The notes: generated by a model from the letters alone, not told the origin. Shown: positions 10,685 through 24,426, counted from the first letter of the stretch. The stretch is DNA of 64,000 bases from Periplaneta americana (GCF_040183065.1 NC_091121.1:60916287-60980286); one strand, 5' to 3'. Numbers and translations are program-made.

Positions 10685-11654
10685 TGCTAAAAAAACGACT
10701 TTAATAATTTTTGTAAAAGTGATTGAGGAAATTAAACTTACAGTCCATCCAGGCACCGTCGCTTTTGGAGTTGTTGGCCAAACAGTAACTGTCCTGTTGT
10801 TGGCCATACAGTAACCGTCCTATCTAATTACAGGATTTTATCTACATTGCCAGGAAACACTCCTGCGTTTTCAAATTTCTATGGACCGGAAACATATGCT
10901 TCAGTCACCTCGTTTAGAGTACAAAGACAAGTCCATGATGTACTGTTGTCTTTGTCACTGGTGAAGCTAATGTGTAAATAATAGGAAAGCTGGAAAAATC
11001 TGGTTACCTTGTATATTTTTATTCGGCAGATGTTTTTCGGCTTTTTTATCAACATTTTTTGTGACAGATCCCATAAGAAGACGATGACCGCTCATTTTCA
11101 CCCCGAAACATAATGCAGGTGTAACAATATAACTTAATTATCTCAGAGCACCCTGTTAGTCAAGGATATTTCTTATATTATGAAAATTGAAAATTTCTAT
11201 TTTGTCTTCCTCCATCCGCTGTTTTAGTAGGTAAATGTAGTGTCTTGTAAGCTCATTTTGTTTCATACGCCCAACTTGAAAACGGTTTCTCTTTTAATTC
11301 TGGAAATAATGACCTCAATGTTCTCTCAGTATTATCCATTTTACACAAAATTAGTATATAACACACATACGCGTACACTTTTGATTAAACTAATACTCAG
11401 CAATGCAGTGCATTCCCAGAACACCAACATAGCGCGGCGTATTATATCGCGGTTGAGGCTAGCTCCGCTTCCTGTTACTGAGCCGTAGCGAATCGATACC
11501 CCCTCCTCCCCGGCCTTCCCTCAAGCTTGCGAGTGTCGCTGCCTGTGAGCGAGGGCGTCGCGCGTCGCTACGAGGCTTCTGCCACAAGCCTTTCGCAGTG
11601 GAATGATTGCCAACAGTGAATTTAATATATGGAAGGATCGGAATGAAACCAAAT
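10685..11654. other. No gene recognised
   Basis: Contains a short tandem duplication of TTGTTGGCCAAACAGTAAC (10769-10820, two copies) and a GC-richer stretch at 11430-11600 without a convincing exon. Nothing else supported. Confidence 0.45.
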
Positions 11655-11662
11655 GTTATGAT

Positions 11663-13858
<2,196 letters not shown>

Positions 13859-13866
13859 GTTATGAT

Positions 13867-14470
13867 ACATCTTATTACGAACTTATACAGTTACTTGGGT
13901 AGACTAAGCCTCAAAAGCGTCTTAAGAGCTTCGCTACTGGTTTTTGTTTATAGATAATTTTAATTTATTTTAAGCTTTATTTTAAGTAAAGTATTTGTAG
14001 TATGTATAGCCTAGTTTGTATAGGTACATTTCAAGCATAAAGCTAGATACAGTATATAACAATTTCTTCAGTCTCACGTAGCGCTGAATGATGTTTGTTG
14101 GCAAAACCTAGGAACACTATCAAAGCCGTTCTTCTGGCAATCACACTATAGTAGAAAAGTCAATAGAGATCAGTTTGTAAATCAGTTTTCATATGCACCA
14201 TCATAATTCTCTATAAATGCTAGACCAGGTGCCCTTTCTTTCATGATAGGTAACGTAAAATTTCTGAATTTAATTTACATTCATTCATTTTTGTATAGGT
14301 CTGCATTAATTTTGTCGAGAATAATTGTGATTTGTATTTTCTGTGAGATTTAGTTTCTTTGAAATTTAGTAATGTGTATCCATTTATTCTGAGGAATGTC
14401 ATTTGTTCTGTGTTTAATCTTGATAAGACTCTAAATTTATTTTCTACATTGCGACGTTAAAATCGCCGAA
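13867..14470. other. No feature recognised
   Basis: AT-rich interval between the hAT element and a mariner-like remnant. I see no coding, repeat or RNA signal. Confidence 0.5.
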
Positions 14471-14473
14471 TTA

Positions 14474-15019
14474 TACTGGACGTGTCCCACTCGCTATCGA
14501 ACCGGGCATTTAATTTCCTTAATAATTCCGGCACAAATGAAGGGATTGCAATGAAATTAGAACAGGAGTATCTTCGTTGTGTAGGAAATGGAATGGAATG
14601 TGTGTCGTACTTCGCTTCGCTTTTGCTACATGGAGTAGCGGTCCGCCAGCCAGCCTGTCTATGGCCACCACGCTCGCCCGATCTGATGCCGCCTGATTAT
14701 TTCGTATGGTGATATCTCAGAGAAAAAGTTTTCGAAACAAACCACGAACCAAAGACGCCTTGAAAGCAAACATTACTAAAGAAATTCAAGTGGTGACAGT
14801 GGATGTACTGGCAAGAACTTCCCACAGTATGGCGCGCCGGGTTCAATCCTGTCTGGACACAGAAGGTGCTCACTTCCAGCACATTTGATGATGTTTTCAC
14901 ATTTCTCACAAAACGAGGTAGGTCCGCTTCAAATTTCAGTGCAATAGCTTCATTAGTGTTAAAATCACTCAAGAAATTCCGAGTTCGAAAGCGAGTGGAA
15001 AACCTAGTACCGTCCTGCT
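14474..15019 (+). mobile_element. Mariner-like element with long inverted ends
   Basis: The left ~120 bp (CCACTCGCTATCGAACC ... GGGATTGCAATGAAATTAGA) is repeated inverted in the right ~130 bp (TTTCAGTGCAATAGCTTC ... TCGAAAGCGAGTGG) at roughly 70% identity. Between them lies the C-terminal part of a DDE transposase. Exact ends and target duplication are unclear. Confidence 0.5.
14640..14888 (+). pseudogene. Tc1/mariner-type transposase C-terminal fragment
   Basis: WPPRSPDLMPPDYFVW (from 14661) is the last catalytic aspartate motif (SPD) of a mariner-related DDE transposase. A TGA at 14710 and a frameshift follow. The continuing frame gives KANITKEIQVVTVDVLART and ARRVQSCLDTEGAHFQH, ending at 14888. 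This 'LKANI..EI...VL.R.....RRVQ.C....G.HFQH' tail is familiar from multi-copy insect DDE endonucleases. About 80 residues survive. Confidence 0.6.
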
Positions 15020-15029
15020 AGTACTATAC

Positions 15030-15819
15030 AAGTCTTTTTTTTTAAACTTCGTTATGTTTGAAAATTTTGATTCAGCATTTCTAAAACTTTAAGTTAATTT
15101 ATACGAGATTCACACATTCTGTTTGCCATAAGGTTAGGCTGTCAAACTTTTGGAAATGATACAACTTCCTGAAATCTTGAAAATGTATTAGATATTCGCC
15201 ATTGTACATCATAAATCATATATTTGTGATAATGGTAGACCTCGATGCTGATATAACAGAAATCATTACAAAATATCAGCGGCTACACGTATGATCGATA
15301 AGACAGTTTTTTTTGTACATCATCACTATTATCAGTTCTGCGCTGGGTGGCCTCCAAGATCGAGAACGGATCAGAATTAGTTTTCTTAATCCTTTTCGTG
15401 CAAAGCGCATTTTAGTCGATTGTCAAGAAGTCAGAAATAAATAAATGAAAATCGTAAAGTAAAATGACACACGTTTCCGTATTATATATTATAGATATTA
15501 CGCAGTTTTAGGCAAGTTGTGACAAGTGGCTAATATTCCGCGTACGTTTACATATTAAGTATGTCCTGGTCTTAACTCTAGGACAGTGTCTGAGTTATAA
15601 AAATTAACTAATTTCTTCCTAGAGTATTCTCGTTCATTATACATCTCGATTTATAAACGTATTGATAATCATTACTACAATTTACTAATAATATTGACGA
15701 ATTGACAAATAAATTACTAGGGTGTATTATTTTTGTCATGAAATAATAAAGGTAGAAAATATTACATAAATCACTGTGATATAATCAGTATATACTAGGG
15801 AAAGTTCTGTAAGCTTATG
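15030..15819. other. No feature recognised
   Basis: AT-rich sequence with no coding frame, terminal repeat or RNA structure that I can support. Confidence 0.5.
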
Positions 15820-15821
15820 TA

Positions 15822-16334
15822 CACTATCTACCAAAAAGTAATTGGGCACTGTTTTTGCCCCTTTAGAACCTCGTGGTACTACCTCCTGTTGCTATAACAG
15901 GAGCGACTCTGTCAGGCATGCTCTCCACTAGTTTGTGTGGGATATCCACTGGAATGCGTCGCCATTCCTCTTGCAACATGGCATTCAGTTGGACAATGGA
16001 AGTTGGCCCCCTGTTTCGGCGGCTACTATGCAGTGGTATCCAGACAATAATGTTCACCGGTTGGACTGGCCTGCACAGAGTCCTGATCTCAATCTCATTG
16101 AGCACCTTTGGGACGAAGTGGACCGGCAATTGAGATCTTGGGAGATGCGGCCATCTTTCACTAACCAACTGAGCGCCATGTTGCAAGAGGAATGGCGACA
16201 CATTCCAGTGGATATCCTACACAAACTAGTGGAGAGCATGCCTGACAGGGTGGCTGCTGTAATAGCAAAAAGAGGTGGTACTCCGAGGTTCTAAAGGAGG
16301 AAAACAGTGCCCAATTACTTTTTGGTAGATAGTG
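15822..16334. mobile_element. Fold-back Tc1-like element
   Basis: CACTATCTACCAAAAAGTAA opens the element after TA (15820-15821), and its complement closes it at 16334 before TA (16335-16336). The inverted identity does not stop at the ends. The left ~165 bp is an inverted copy of the 3' end of the transposase gene that also forms the right arm (both encode AMLQEEWR.IPVDI.HKLVE). Only the central ~180 bp is single copy. This is a Tc1 relic turned into a fold-back element. Confidence 0.8.
16024..16294 (+). pseudogene. Tc1-like transposase C-terminal fragment
   Basis: The frame gives WYPDNNVHRLDWPAQSPDLN, then LIEHLWDEVDRQLR (third catalytic region of DDE_3 transposases). AMLQEEWRHIPVDILHKLVE and SMPDRVAAVIAKRGG follow, with a stop after RF. 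The N-terminal DNA-binding and first catalytic regions are absent. An inverted partial copy of the last 50 residues occupies 16000-15863 on the other strand. Confidence 0.75.
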
Positions 16335-16339
16335 TATAT

Positions 16340-17330
16340 TGTAATGAGAAAAAATAAATTGCAAAAAATTACAAAATGCTCTCTGTGGCTATTCAGACGA
16401 ACCCCGTTCTAATCCAGAATTTTCACTGTTCCAAGGTATCATCCCATATAATGAAATTTGGCCAAACATAAGTTGCGTGAATGAGTTGAGAGAAATGTTT
16501 CTTTTTTTTTTTTTGATACTGTTTTCTCGACTTTAAAATTTTAAGTAATTTCTTGAATAAAAAAAAATTCCTTGCACAACAGTTATTATCAGATTGGTCT
16601 GAAACGTCTCACAGAGATAAATTAAATGTTGATAAATAAAATGTAATTAGCATTCGTATGAAATATTAATATTAAGTTCCTTCGGGTTATATTCATATTG
16701 CACTTAGATTAAAATATACTATAATGGTAAATTCATGAACTAAAAATTTTGAAAACGTCGCAGGGAGCCTTTTTGTTGACGTCAATTTAAAATATATTTT
16801 AAAATATAATTTCAAAACTATTAGCCCTTATGGCGCCAAATTTTGTACAGATGATAGTATTATTGGCATGTTTATGTAGTTTAAAATTAATAAATTTTGG
16901 ATGAAAATTGTAGAAGTTTTAAAAATCACATAAGCGTCCCCTAAATCTTTTACTAGCAGTCACAGAAAGAAAAAAATTGTACATCTCCTTGGAAGTACTT
17001 TAGATATAATATATGATGTTAAAGAATTCATTTTGTGTCTGTATTTGATTCTGAGATACCATATTCAGTTTTTTATTCCTCCTGTGAAATGTTAAAATGA
17101 CGAGTTGGGTCCTTATTTGAATAACCGTTTCAGTCGTGACTTCACAAAATTCCAAGGCCACCGTTCAAATATTGTTGGAGGTCGTATGAGATAAAATAGA
17201 CCAGGAAATTACATTCCGTAATTGAAAGTAGGATGGAAGCAAAACTACAAAATATTTTAGTATGTAATGATAGTTCCGGATCGGGTGACTATGCGGTATA
17301 GGACGTTCTATCCCTAGTATTATTTAGTAT
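16340..17330. other. No feature recognised
   Basis: AT-rich DNA with no supported gene or element. Confidence 0.5.
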
Positions 17331-17334
17331 TAGT

Positions 17335-17640
17335 ATTTATTTATTTAACCTGGTAGAGATAAGGCCGTCAGGCCTTCTCTGCCCCTATACCAGGAGATTA
17401 CAACTATAACATGAACAATAAAATTACAATTAATATTAAATTTACAATTACAATAAAAATTAAAGTACGACAAGAATACCTGATTAATGAAAGCTAGACA
17501 TTTTATCATAGAAGTTAAGAACAAAGAATATTTTTGTATTTACTGAATTACAAATTAAACCTACAATAACAAAATTCTATAGTGATGAAATTACCGGATA
17601 TTGAAATATTTTGTGATAGATTAAGAGAACTATTTACAAG
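17335..17640 (-). mobile_element. Possible LINE 3' end
   Basis: Minus-strand sequence ending CAGGTTAAATAAATAAATAC, with the palindromic AAGGCCGTCAGGCCTT inside. A similar AAATAAATAAATAC terminus closes the LINE at 44.9 kb. I recall this block as a dispersed insect repeat. No protein-coding part is visible here, so the call rests on the shared terminus only. Confidence 0.3.
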
Positions 17641-17951
17641 AAACCATGTCTGAACGAGTCTCAATTACTGACCAAGTGCCTAGTCGGCGCAGTCAGAAGG
17701 TTCGTGGTTTCGAATTCTACTTTGGGCATGGATGGATGTCCCTTGTTAATGTTCTGTCCTGTGTGTGTCTCTGTGGAAGCCCCTACGCTCTGCTGACCTC
17801 AGGTTATGAAGATCCACATATCGATGACTAGGAAGTGATACCTTGTATCTGTAAATTTGCAGAGACGTTTTAAAAATTAATTGTTCTCAAAATAGACAAA
17901 TTTGTATATAAGATGTTCTACTGGAGGACAAAATATTAGTGAACTGTGAGC

Positions 17952-17987
17952 ATAATAATAACAATAATAATAATAATAATAATAATA

Positions 17988-18020
<33 letters not shown>

Positions 18021-18036
18021 ACAATAATAATAGGCC

Positions 18037-18076
<40 letters not shown>
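17952..18076. repeat. Compound (AAT)n/(ATT)n microsatellite
   Basis: AAT units switch to ATT units at about 17988 and back at about 18020, so the array is self-complementary and could form hairpins. Immediately downstream, AAGGGGGTT and AACCCCCTT (18089-18118) make a further short hairpin. Confidence 0.85.
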
Positions 18077-18129
18077 CAGAGGCGTAAGCAAGGGGGTTAC
18101 CGGGTTTGAAACCCCCTTGAACTTTCTGA

Positions 18130-18595
18130 AAAAATGATATATTTAGATTTGAGTATTTTTTTACCCATAATCGTTTTCCTTTCTATAATTTTTCATTGTC
18201 AGAGTAACAAAATCTACATCGACATAAAGCATAGTCCTATTCCTCCTTTAATATAATCCCTGTTTTTGGTGCTGCGCACGTTCGAATTACAACAATGCTA
18301 TCTTTATTATAGAGAGACTTACCACTTAGTACCGACCTTGTAATGAAATGAAGCTGACATAATATGAAATTTAACTTATTGTGAAACATATTAAAAAGGT
18401 TATCTTGGAAGTTCTGCAGTGCAGATGTTAAATATTGTGCATCGTCGATTTTAAACTCATTTTAAGAGCGGTATTCACCCGTTCGTTAGTTCGTTAATCT
18501 GAATTCTGACTTTATTGTGAAAAGTTCGTTTAACGTTTTGTGAATTTGACAGGTCATATTTTTAATATAAACTTCACATTATCGTTTCGGGTTCT
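18130..18595. other. No feature recognised
   Basis: AT-rich, no supported gene or repeat. Confidence 0.45.
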
Positions 18596-18779
18596 CTGAA
18601 TGTCTAAGCGACCGCAAAGCTCAATTTTACAATTTTTTTTAGCAAGGAGTCGCATAGTTATTCTCGCGAGGTTAATGAAAATTTCACATTGGCAAATGTT
18701 TCTTCGTAGCTGTAGCATGACGATGTTGTCGCGAACGTTTTTCCCGGAACTAGTTCCACATCCCCCTATGAAAACTGAG

Positions 18780-18806
18780 CTGATGATGATGATGATGATG
18801 ATGATG

Positions 18807-18869
<63 letters not shown>

Positions 18870-18957
18870 TATAATTAATAGTAATAGTAATAATAATAAA
18901 TAATAATAGTAATAATTATAAATAATAATAATAATAATAATAACAATAACAATAAAG
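18780..18957. repeat. (GAT)n then (AAT)n microsatellite
   Basis: Nine GAT units run straight into about 20 AAT units, followed by interrupted AAT-like repeats to 18957. Confidence 0.85.
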
Positions 18958-19219
18958 TAGCTAACCTTAATAATAACGTAAACTGAATGAACATTTTTGT
19001 AGAAACGAGGTATCGCTTCTTAGCCATCGCTATGTCTTGGTGTCTGGCTTCGAGCATTAAAGTAAATAGAGAGGGCGCTCAATGTTACTCTACCGGATGC
19101 ATGTGGCACCAAAATAACAGCTCTCTCAGATCAGCTGATCTCGGGCAAAACATTACACAGTATGCTTACGAACAAGCAATTTATTGCAATGATTGCGGAT
19201 ATGACAGCATATCCTAAAA

Positions 19220-20050
19220 TGTATTAAGATAAAAAAAATGTTTCGGTAGATCCTAATTGAACAAGTGTCTTGTTTTAATGGCTTGTTTTATAATACAACA
19301 TGAAATAACTTAAAGATAAGCCTGCTATAAATGTCTTATGAAAATGTGGGATACTTTTACTGTCGACGTTTTAATAAGGAAATTGCAGTTAGAAGTTACT
19401 GAAAATGTATTAAGTGAGATTGAAACAAAGGAGTTGACAAAAGGAAGGACACTATTGTTTTTAAAAAATGTTTAATCATGGCAATTTCTTTACGTCACTT
19501 GACAGTAGTTTGCACTTCTTTGTCTGACAAGTGCCCTTCATTTGGGGGGAGTGAAAACATAGGTTATGTAACTTTTATTGATTTGAAAACTATAATATTG
19601 TGAGAAAGTAAAGTTGTGTCTTACTGAAATATTAAATATAATAGCTTTGATTTTGTGATTAACATCTTGAGGGCTCTATCGAACCTTGTATTTTAGAAAT
19701 TATTCGTAAGTTCGGCAAGTTTAGTAAAACTGGAATATAGGCCTAGGCCTACCGTGTAGCCTATTTATATAATACTTTAATTTACAGATTAATAAAAAAT
19801 ATAATTATGTAAGCCCATAAAAAGGAATAGGTGACAAACTGGCAGCTACTTATACAAAGAGGAAGGGAAAGAACATGATTTTTCGCTCTTTCGCATAAAA
19901 TGAATGTTTGAAAAACTGTAACGAAACATGTTAACCCATTACGTTTCAGAGTTTTAAAATTTCCTCGGTAATTATACCTACTGTAGGTAACAATGAAACT
20001 GGATGTCTTGTAAATTATAATTAAATCCTCATAATAGGCCTTATAAGTAA
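19220..20050. other. No feature recognised
   Basis: AT-rich sequence with no coding or structural signal that I can support. Confidence 0.5.

Positions 20051-20054
<4 letters not shown>

Positions 20055-20114
<60 letters not shown>
20055..20114. repeat. (AAT)n microsatellite
   Basis: About 20 perfect AAT units. Confidence 0.9.
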
Positions 20115-20547
20115 GGTAGGCCTACTGTTAAAATGAAAGCTTACAAATAAAGTCATGACTAATTATTTATATAAAAACTAGAGGAAAATAATATTTCTAC
20201 GTTATTTCACATAAATTCGATATTTATACTGGAATAAAAACAATTTAAGTAACAGTGTAGGCCTAACATTTTTTTCATTTTTATGCATTGTATTCTGGTT
20301 TTGTTTCAAACCTGAGTAAAACTGCTCTTGAATCAATTCATGTCCTTATAAATCATCTAGCCTATTTTTTTTTACCCATAGTGGAATTGGAAGCTTCAGT
20401 CACTAGCTTTGTGCACCACTGAACTGACTGAGTGTGACAAGAAAATAAAGAAAACTCCAACGCCGAAATTTATAGATCATTGAGCAGTACTTCGATGCCA
20501 TTTTCTTGACAGTTTTGAAAATTGGTGGCGCTGTAATTCAATTTTCG

Positions 20548-20678
20548 GCTAAACTAGCACTGAGGTAGTTCCCTTTGTACCCAGTTTATACACCTTGCAC
20601 ATTCGAATCTGAGACAGGTTAGGTTTGGTTAGTTCAGGCGTTTGTTATGCCTTGCATATACGATCAACTCCATATCCA

Positions 20679-20714
<36 letters not shown>

Positions 20715-20776
20715 GTTCTAAATTAAACGATTTTCACTTCAGAAATCACGGGAACTACCTCAACGCTAGTTTCACC
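20548..20776. mobile_element. Small TIR element with internal poly-A
   Basis: AAACTAGCACTGAGGTAGTT at about 20551 is repeated inverted at about 20775-20750 with two mismatches. A 33-bp A-run (20680-20712) lies inside, together with GGTTAGGTTTGGTTAG and TATGCCTTGCATATACG. Related sequence occurs inverted at 28.2-28.3 kb. No target duplication was identified. Confidence 0.4.
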
Positions 20777-20779
20777 TAG

Positions 20780-21795
20780 ATAACTGTTTCAGTTCATCCA
20801 TAGACGTATAGCCAAGGTGGGAGGGAGACGAACGGATGCAATTATATGCCATTACTATTTTTTAAATTTAATAGGACACTGTAGTTACTTTGTTGAAATA
20901 ACTTGAGACCTATTGAAGATTCGATTGCAAAACTGAAACAAGAACACGAAATGAATGGGATAATTTGGTAACTTGAAGTAGGCCTAGGCCTATTTGTTTT
21001 TCTGTATTTGATTTTGTAAGCGTGATGATGCGCATTCAATAAACACACACAAATCTGCTCTTTTTTAAAGATAAATTGCTGGCAGTGAGAAAATCGTACA
21101 TGGACTCAAGTTTTCCAAAATAAACACAATTAAATAACGTTATCGCGCTTTAATACATTGCAGTGAGGTTATTAATATGCATCAAGTGTAACCACCTACG
21201 AAATATTATCGTTATTTCTAATTTTTATGTGCCAAAATCAAACCAAAACACTCATATTCCACTAGACATACATTGGCCTTTCCATATCCAATATCGCTTC
21301 TGCCCTAGATCAGCTGATCGAACTTTGGTGCCACTACCCAGCAAGCCTTGCCCCCTTCTATCTATTTTATGTTCGAAGGTGTCTAGTGTGTGTGGTCCAT
21401 AGCAACGTACCCTTCCCTACAGATATTGGTGTGTAAGTCGTACAACAGGAGGAGATTAAAGGAAAAAAAAAGACAGTATATGGACTATAATGCAAAGAAC
21501 ATCTTAAATAGAGAAGTCTACTTTATTTAATCTTGTAAGACATACAGCGCAAGAAAATAGTTACATCCCTTAGTCACATGTTAAAGCGATGGCTGCACTG
21601 CAATATGTGCTAAAATCACAAGTCTAAAAAAATTCAGCATTGACATTTCTGTCGACATAGTTTTATTCAAGAGCAAATGAAAGACGAATTGCTTGAGAAC
21701 GCCAATTCATCAGTGATAATATAATTGCTGTTTTATGCAAATAAATGAACTGCTGATCTATTTAACGGCACTGTATTAGAGTGGCAACCACAGCG
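20780..21795. other. No gene recognised
   Basis: Holds the right half of an inverted pair with 19.1 kb (GATCAGCTGATC at 21308-21319 plus TTTGGTGCCAC). Otherwise featureless. Confidence 0.45.
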
Positions 21796-21797
21796 TC

Positions 21798-21800
<3 letters not shown>

Positions 21801-21834
<34 letters not shown>
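21801..21834. repeat. (AT)17 microsatellite
   Basis: Perfect AT dinucleotide run. Confidence 0.9.
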
Positions 21835-21837
<3 letters not shown>

Positions 21838-22235
21838 TTTTTAGGCTGGAACTTGATATTTCAGCGTTTCAGAACTACATACAGGTTCTGTTATCAGGGT
21901 AAAACCGGAGATGTCGCTTACACTGTTGGTCTCGTTATGCTAGGTGCAGAACTGTAGCTCCTCAGAGCGACTGCCTTCGTACCCCTTCTACCCCACCTAC
22001 CTTTTCTACCAGTGTGGTCATAGCGTTCTGGAAAGAATGTCAACGACTCTAAGCAGAAGTCGATCATTCCCAATAAAAGTGGCGTGAGGCTGACGTCATA
22101 TTTCCCCTACTTACGGGTTCTGCAGGCCTGTGCTAGGGCAAGACCGTCTTCAATACTCAGACCTTAATACAGGTATCGATAGTGGCCAAAATGGCGCCGG
22201 TGGCGGTCCAAGTATGATTACTACGTGATTTTGTT

Positions 22236-22634
22236 GTGATGTCTCTGTGTGTCAATCACGTGAAATGGGCCTTTCGTGGTGTTTACCGGATTGTAATTAT
22301 AATTATAGATCTCTGTCTGATATATCAGTTCCCGAAAAATAAAACTTCACGAGACAAATGGTTAAGGTTCATAGATCGTGAGAATTTCCAGCTTAAGGAA
22401 ACTATAGTGTTGCGCATAAAATATTTTGAACCTAGACTAGTTATTAGGCAAGATATTTATTCTATCGCAAATGGTGACGCTTTTCGTGTTCCCCGGGAAA
22501 TTTCGAATCTTATCTATGATGCGTAGCCAACCGTAGGCCTATTTCCTAATCAACCTTCATACCATACTGTCAGTCTTCTAGTACCCAGAAAGAATCCAGA
22601 TCAACGGAGAGAGGAACAGATCGAGAGAAAATAA
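22236..22634 (+). pseudogene. Degenerate THAP-domain fragment
   Basis: One frame carries FPKNKTSRDKWLRFIDRENF, ETIVLRIKYFEPRLVIRQD and FRVPREISNLIYDA. This follows the THAP pattern of a short N-terminal part, then 'W...I.R.NF', then the Cys-x-x-His-Phe knot, here mutated to R-I-K-Y-F. An in-frame TAG at 22524 is followed by PTVGLFPNQPSYHT, a usual sequence just after THAP domains, and LLVPRKNPDQRREEQIERK to a TAA at 22632-22634. Loss of the zinc-binding Cys and His and the internal stop indicate a dead DNA-binding domain. It could derive from a P-like transposase or a host THAP gene. Confidence 0.5.
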
Positions 22635-23390
22635 GAATTTTTCTGGGAATGGTGTAAAAGGGACATTATTCGCACTTTTGTCAAGTTTCAAAGGGAGGTT
22701 CAGAAAAGAAGTTGTGGTTTCATTTATGACTGTTGTGAAAGGTGATTTTATTATTTTCCTAAATATGAAATAAGCTAAGACAGTGTAGAAGAAATTACAT
22801 CATTATATCTTGAATTTAAAATAACTACTTTTCATTAAAAACTATACAAAGTTGTTGCACAAAAAAAAAAAAATTCAAATCAGTTTTCGGAAAAAGTGAA
22901 AGAGGTGATGAAGAATTAAGTCTAGAAGTTACAATACGTAGGCCCGGTTTCTTCAACCTTTGTTAAAATACACCTAACATAGCGTTAATTAACTGTAAGT
23001 TAAAAGTACGAATTGCTGTTAAAAATATTGCGTTTCTTCAACTTTACATTTCACATTTTAACATTCTGTTTAACTCTCTGTTAGGACCAGAGATTCTAGA
23101 GTTTAACCATAATCTATAACCAAGTATAGGCTCACTTCTGTTTTCTGAACTCTGACAATTGCAATTCTCGCTTGTTTCGTGGGACTAATTTCTCTTCAAT
23201 AAATCAACTTTACAGGGAGTTATACCTGAAATCTTGATTTGCATAATACACGTCACTGTTCGTGAACAGAAAACCACAATTTAAGTCACACAGAGTTAGT
23301 GTGCACTCGAAGTTGGTTGCTTGACGGTTGTCAGCCCACTTTGAGGTCTGTGAATATAGAGGGAAAAATTGTGTCGGTGTCGGTTAGAGT

Positions 23391-23462
23391 TCCCGAGTAG
23401 CTCAATGGTAGAGCGTTGGTACGTTAAACCAAAGGTCCCGGGTTCGATACCCGGCTCCGGAA
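23391..23462 (+). tRNA. tRNA-Asn(GTT)-like gene, copy 1
   Basis: 72 nt fold as a cloverleaf. The acceptor is TCCCGAG/CTCCGGA with one C-C mismatch at pair 4-69. The D arm is GCTC/GAGC, the anticodon stem TTGGT/ACCAA, the loop ACGTTAA, and the T arm CCGGG-TTCGATA-CCCGG. Anticodon GTT reads Asn, but position 33 is C instead of the usual U. A box (TAGCTCAATGG) and B box (GGTTCGATACC) are intact, and TTTTT follows four bases after the end, a Pol III terminator. The mismatch and C33 mean it may be a pseudogene or SINE-like unit. The U1-A72 pair is unusual for a eukaryotic tRNA-Asn. Confidence 0.5.
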
Positions 23463-23675
23463 CAATTTTTCCCTCGAAATTATTCAAATCAACTTTACAG
23501 GGAGTTATACCTGAAATCTTGATTTGCATAATACACGTCACTGTTCGTTAACAGAAAACCACAATTTAAGTCACACAGAGTTAGTGTGCACTCGAAGTTG
23601 GTTGCTTGACGGTTGTCAGCCCACTTTGAGGTCTGTGGATATAGAGGGAAAAATTGTGTCGGTGTCGGTTAGAGT

Positions 23676-23747
23676 TCCCGAGTAGCTCAATGGTAGAGCG
23701 TTGGTACGTTAAACCAAAGGTCCCGGGTTCGATACCCGGCTCCGGAA
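23676..23747 (+). tRNA. tRNA-Asn(GTT)-like gene, copy 2
   Basis: Identical to copy 1, 285 bp downstream, with the same 13-bp inverted flanks and T5 terminator. The identity shows a recent tandem duplication or gene conversion. Confidence 0.5.
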
Positions 23748-24375
23748 CAATTTTTCCCTCGAAATTATTCAAATCAACTTTACAGGGAGTTATACCTGAA
23801 ATCTTGATTTGCATAATTTCTCTTCGTTCGAAAAAAAAAAACCTTCTGCTGAAAATTATTTCGCAGTACAAACCAATTAATGAGAATAAACAAACAAACG
23901 GATCTAAGTTGAAAGCGAAAAGTGAGGCTTGGCAGAAAATAGCCTATACCTTTGGTCTTTAAAATCGCAGAAATCAACCCCTCTGTTTATGTATTCATGG
24001 ATATCATTTTTTAAATAATCAAGATATATAAGTTCAGCATCTAACGCACCAGCCATATTGGATACTTCTATGCTAACAGAGAATTAAATGATTTAACTAC
24101 ATGAAATTGGGCAGTTAAATTAACATAGGTTTTAACAGCCTGTTAGTACTAACAGTCGTTGAAGAAATGCTTCAACTGTTAAGTTTACAGTTAAAATGGA
24201 ATAACACACTGTTATAATTTAACAAAGGTTTAAGAAACCGGGCCGTAAAGAACTAAAACTCAGGAGGAATTAGGTCAAGTACCCTAAGTTATGCCAACAA
24301 CCATCTATTAAAAGATAAAATGTAAGATGATTTATTTTTATTATTTCCCCTACCGTCCTTCTGTTTTTTCAGATC

Positions 24376-24426
<51 letters not shown>

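Larger units (their letters stand above)
23186..23825 (+). repeat. Tandem 285-bp cassettes with tRNA-like cores, flanked by 12-bp direct repeats
   Basis: Two complete 285-bp units (from 23201 and 23486) and a third partial one (23771-23817) are almost identical; one difference seen is GTGAAC/GTTAAC. Each unit contains a tRNA-like gene bracketed by 13-bp inverted repeats (AGGGAAAAATTGT and complement). TAATTTCTCTTC lies on both sides of the block (23186-23197 and 23814-23825), consistent with a target duplication. The insertion sits inside a MITE. Confidence 0.75.
22941..24244. mobile_element. Harbinger-like MITE carrying a tRNA-like insertion
   Basis: GGCCCGGTTTCTTCAACCTT at 22941 and its inverted partner (GGCCCGGTTTCTTAAACCTT) at 24244 are near-perfect terminal repeats. 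GTA flanks both (22938-22940 and 24245-24247). Subterminal regions on both sides are dense in GTTAA/TTAAC motifs. GGCCCG-type ends with a 3-bp duplication resemble PIF/Harbinger elements. About 640 bp of its interior is a later insertion (23186-23825), leaving roughly 660 bp of original non-coding MITE. Confidence 0.7.

Noticed and set aside
17946..18137. 63-codon frame of poly-isoleucine
   Set aside because: Product of the AAT/ATT microsatellite, not a protein.
18600..18878. 92-codon frame starting MSKRPQSSILQFFLARS
   Set aside because: The first residues recall the start of ZMYM-type or transposon-derived proteins, but the match is too short and the rest is microsatellite.
19782..20156. 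124-codon minus-strand frame with a tyrosine run
   Set aside because: The central run is the AAT microsatellite; the flanks show no domain.
23296..23962. Open frames on both strands across the tRNA-like cassettes
   Set aside because: They run through the tRNA-like sequence, which often stays open by chance; no independent coding evidence.
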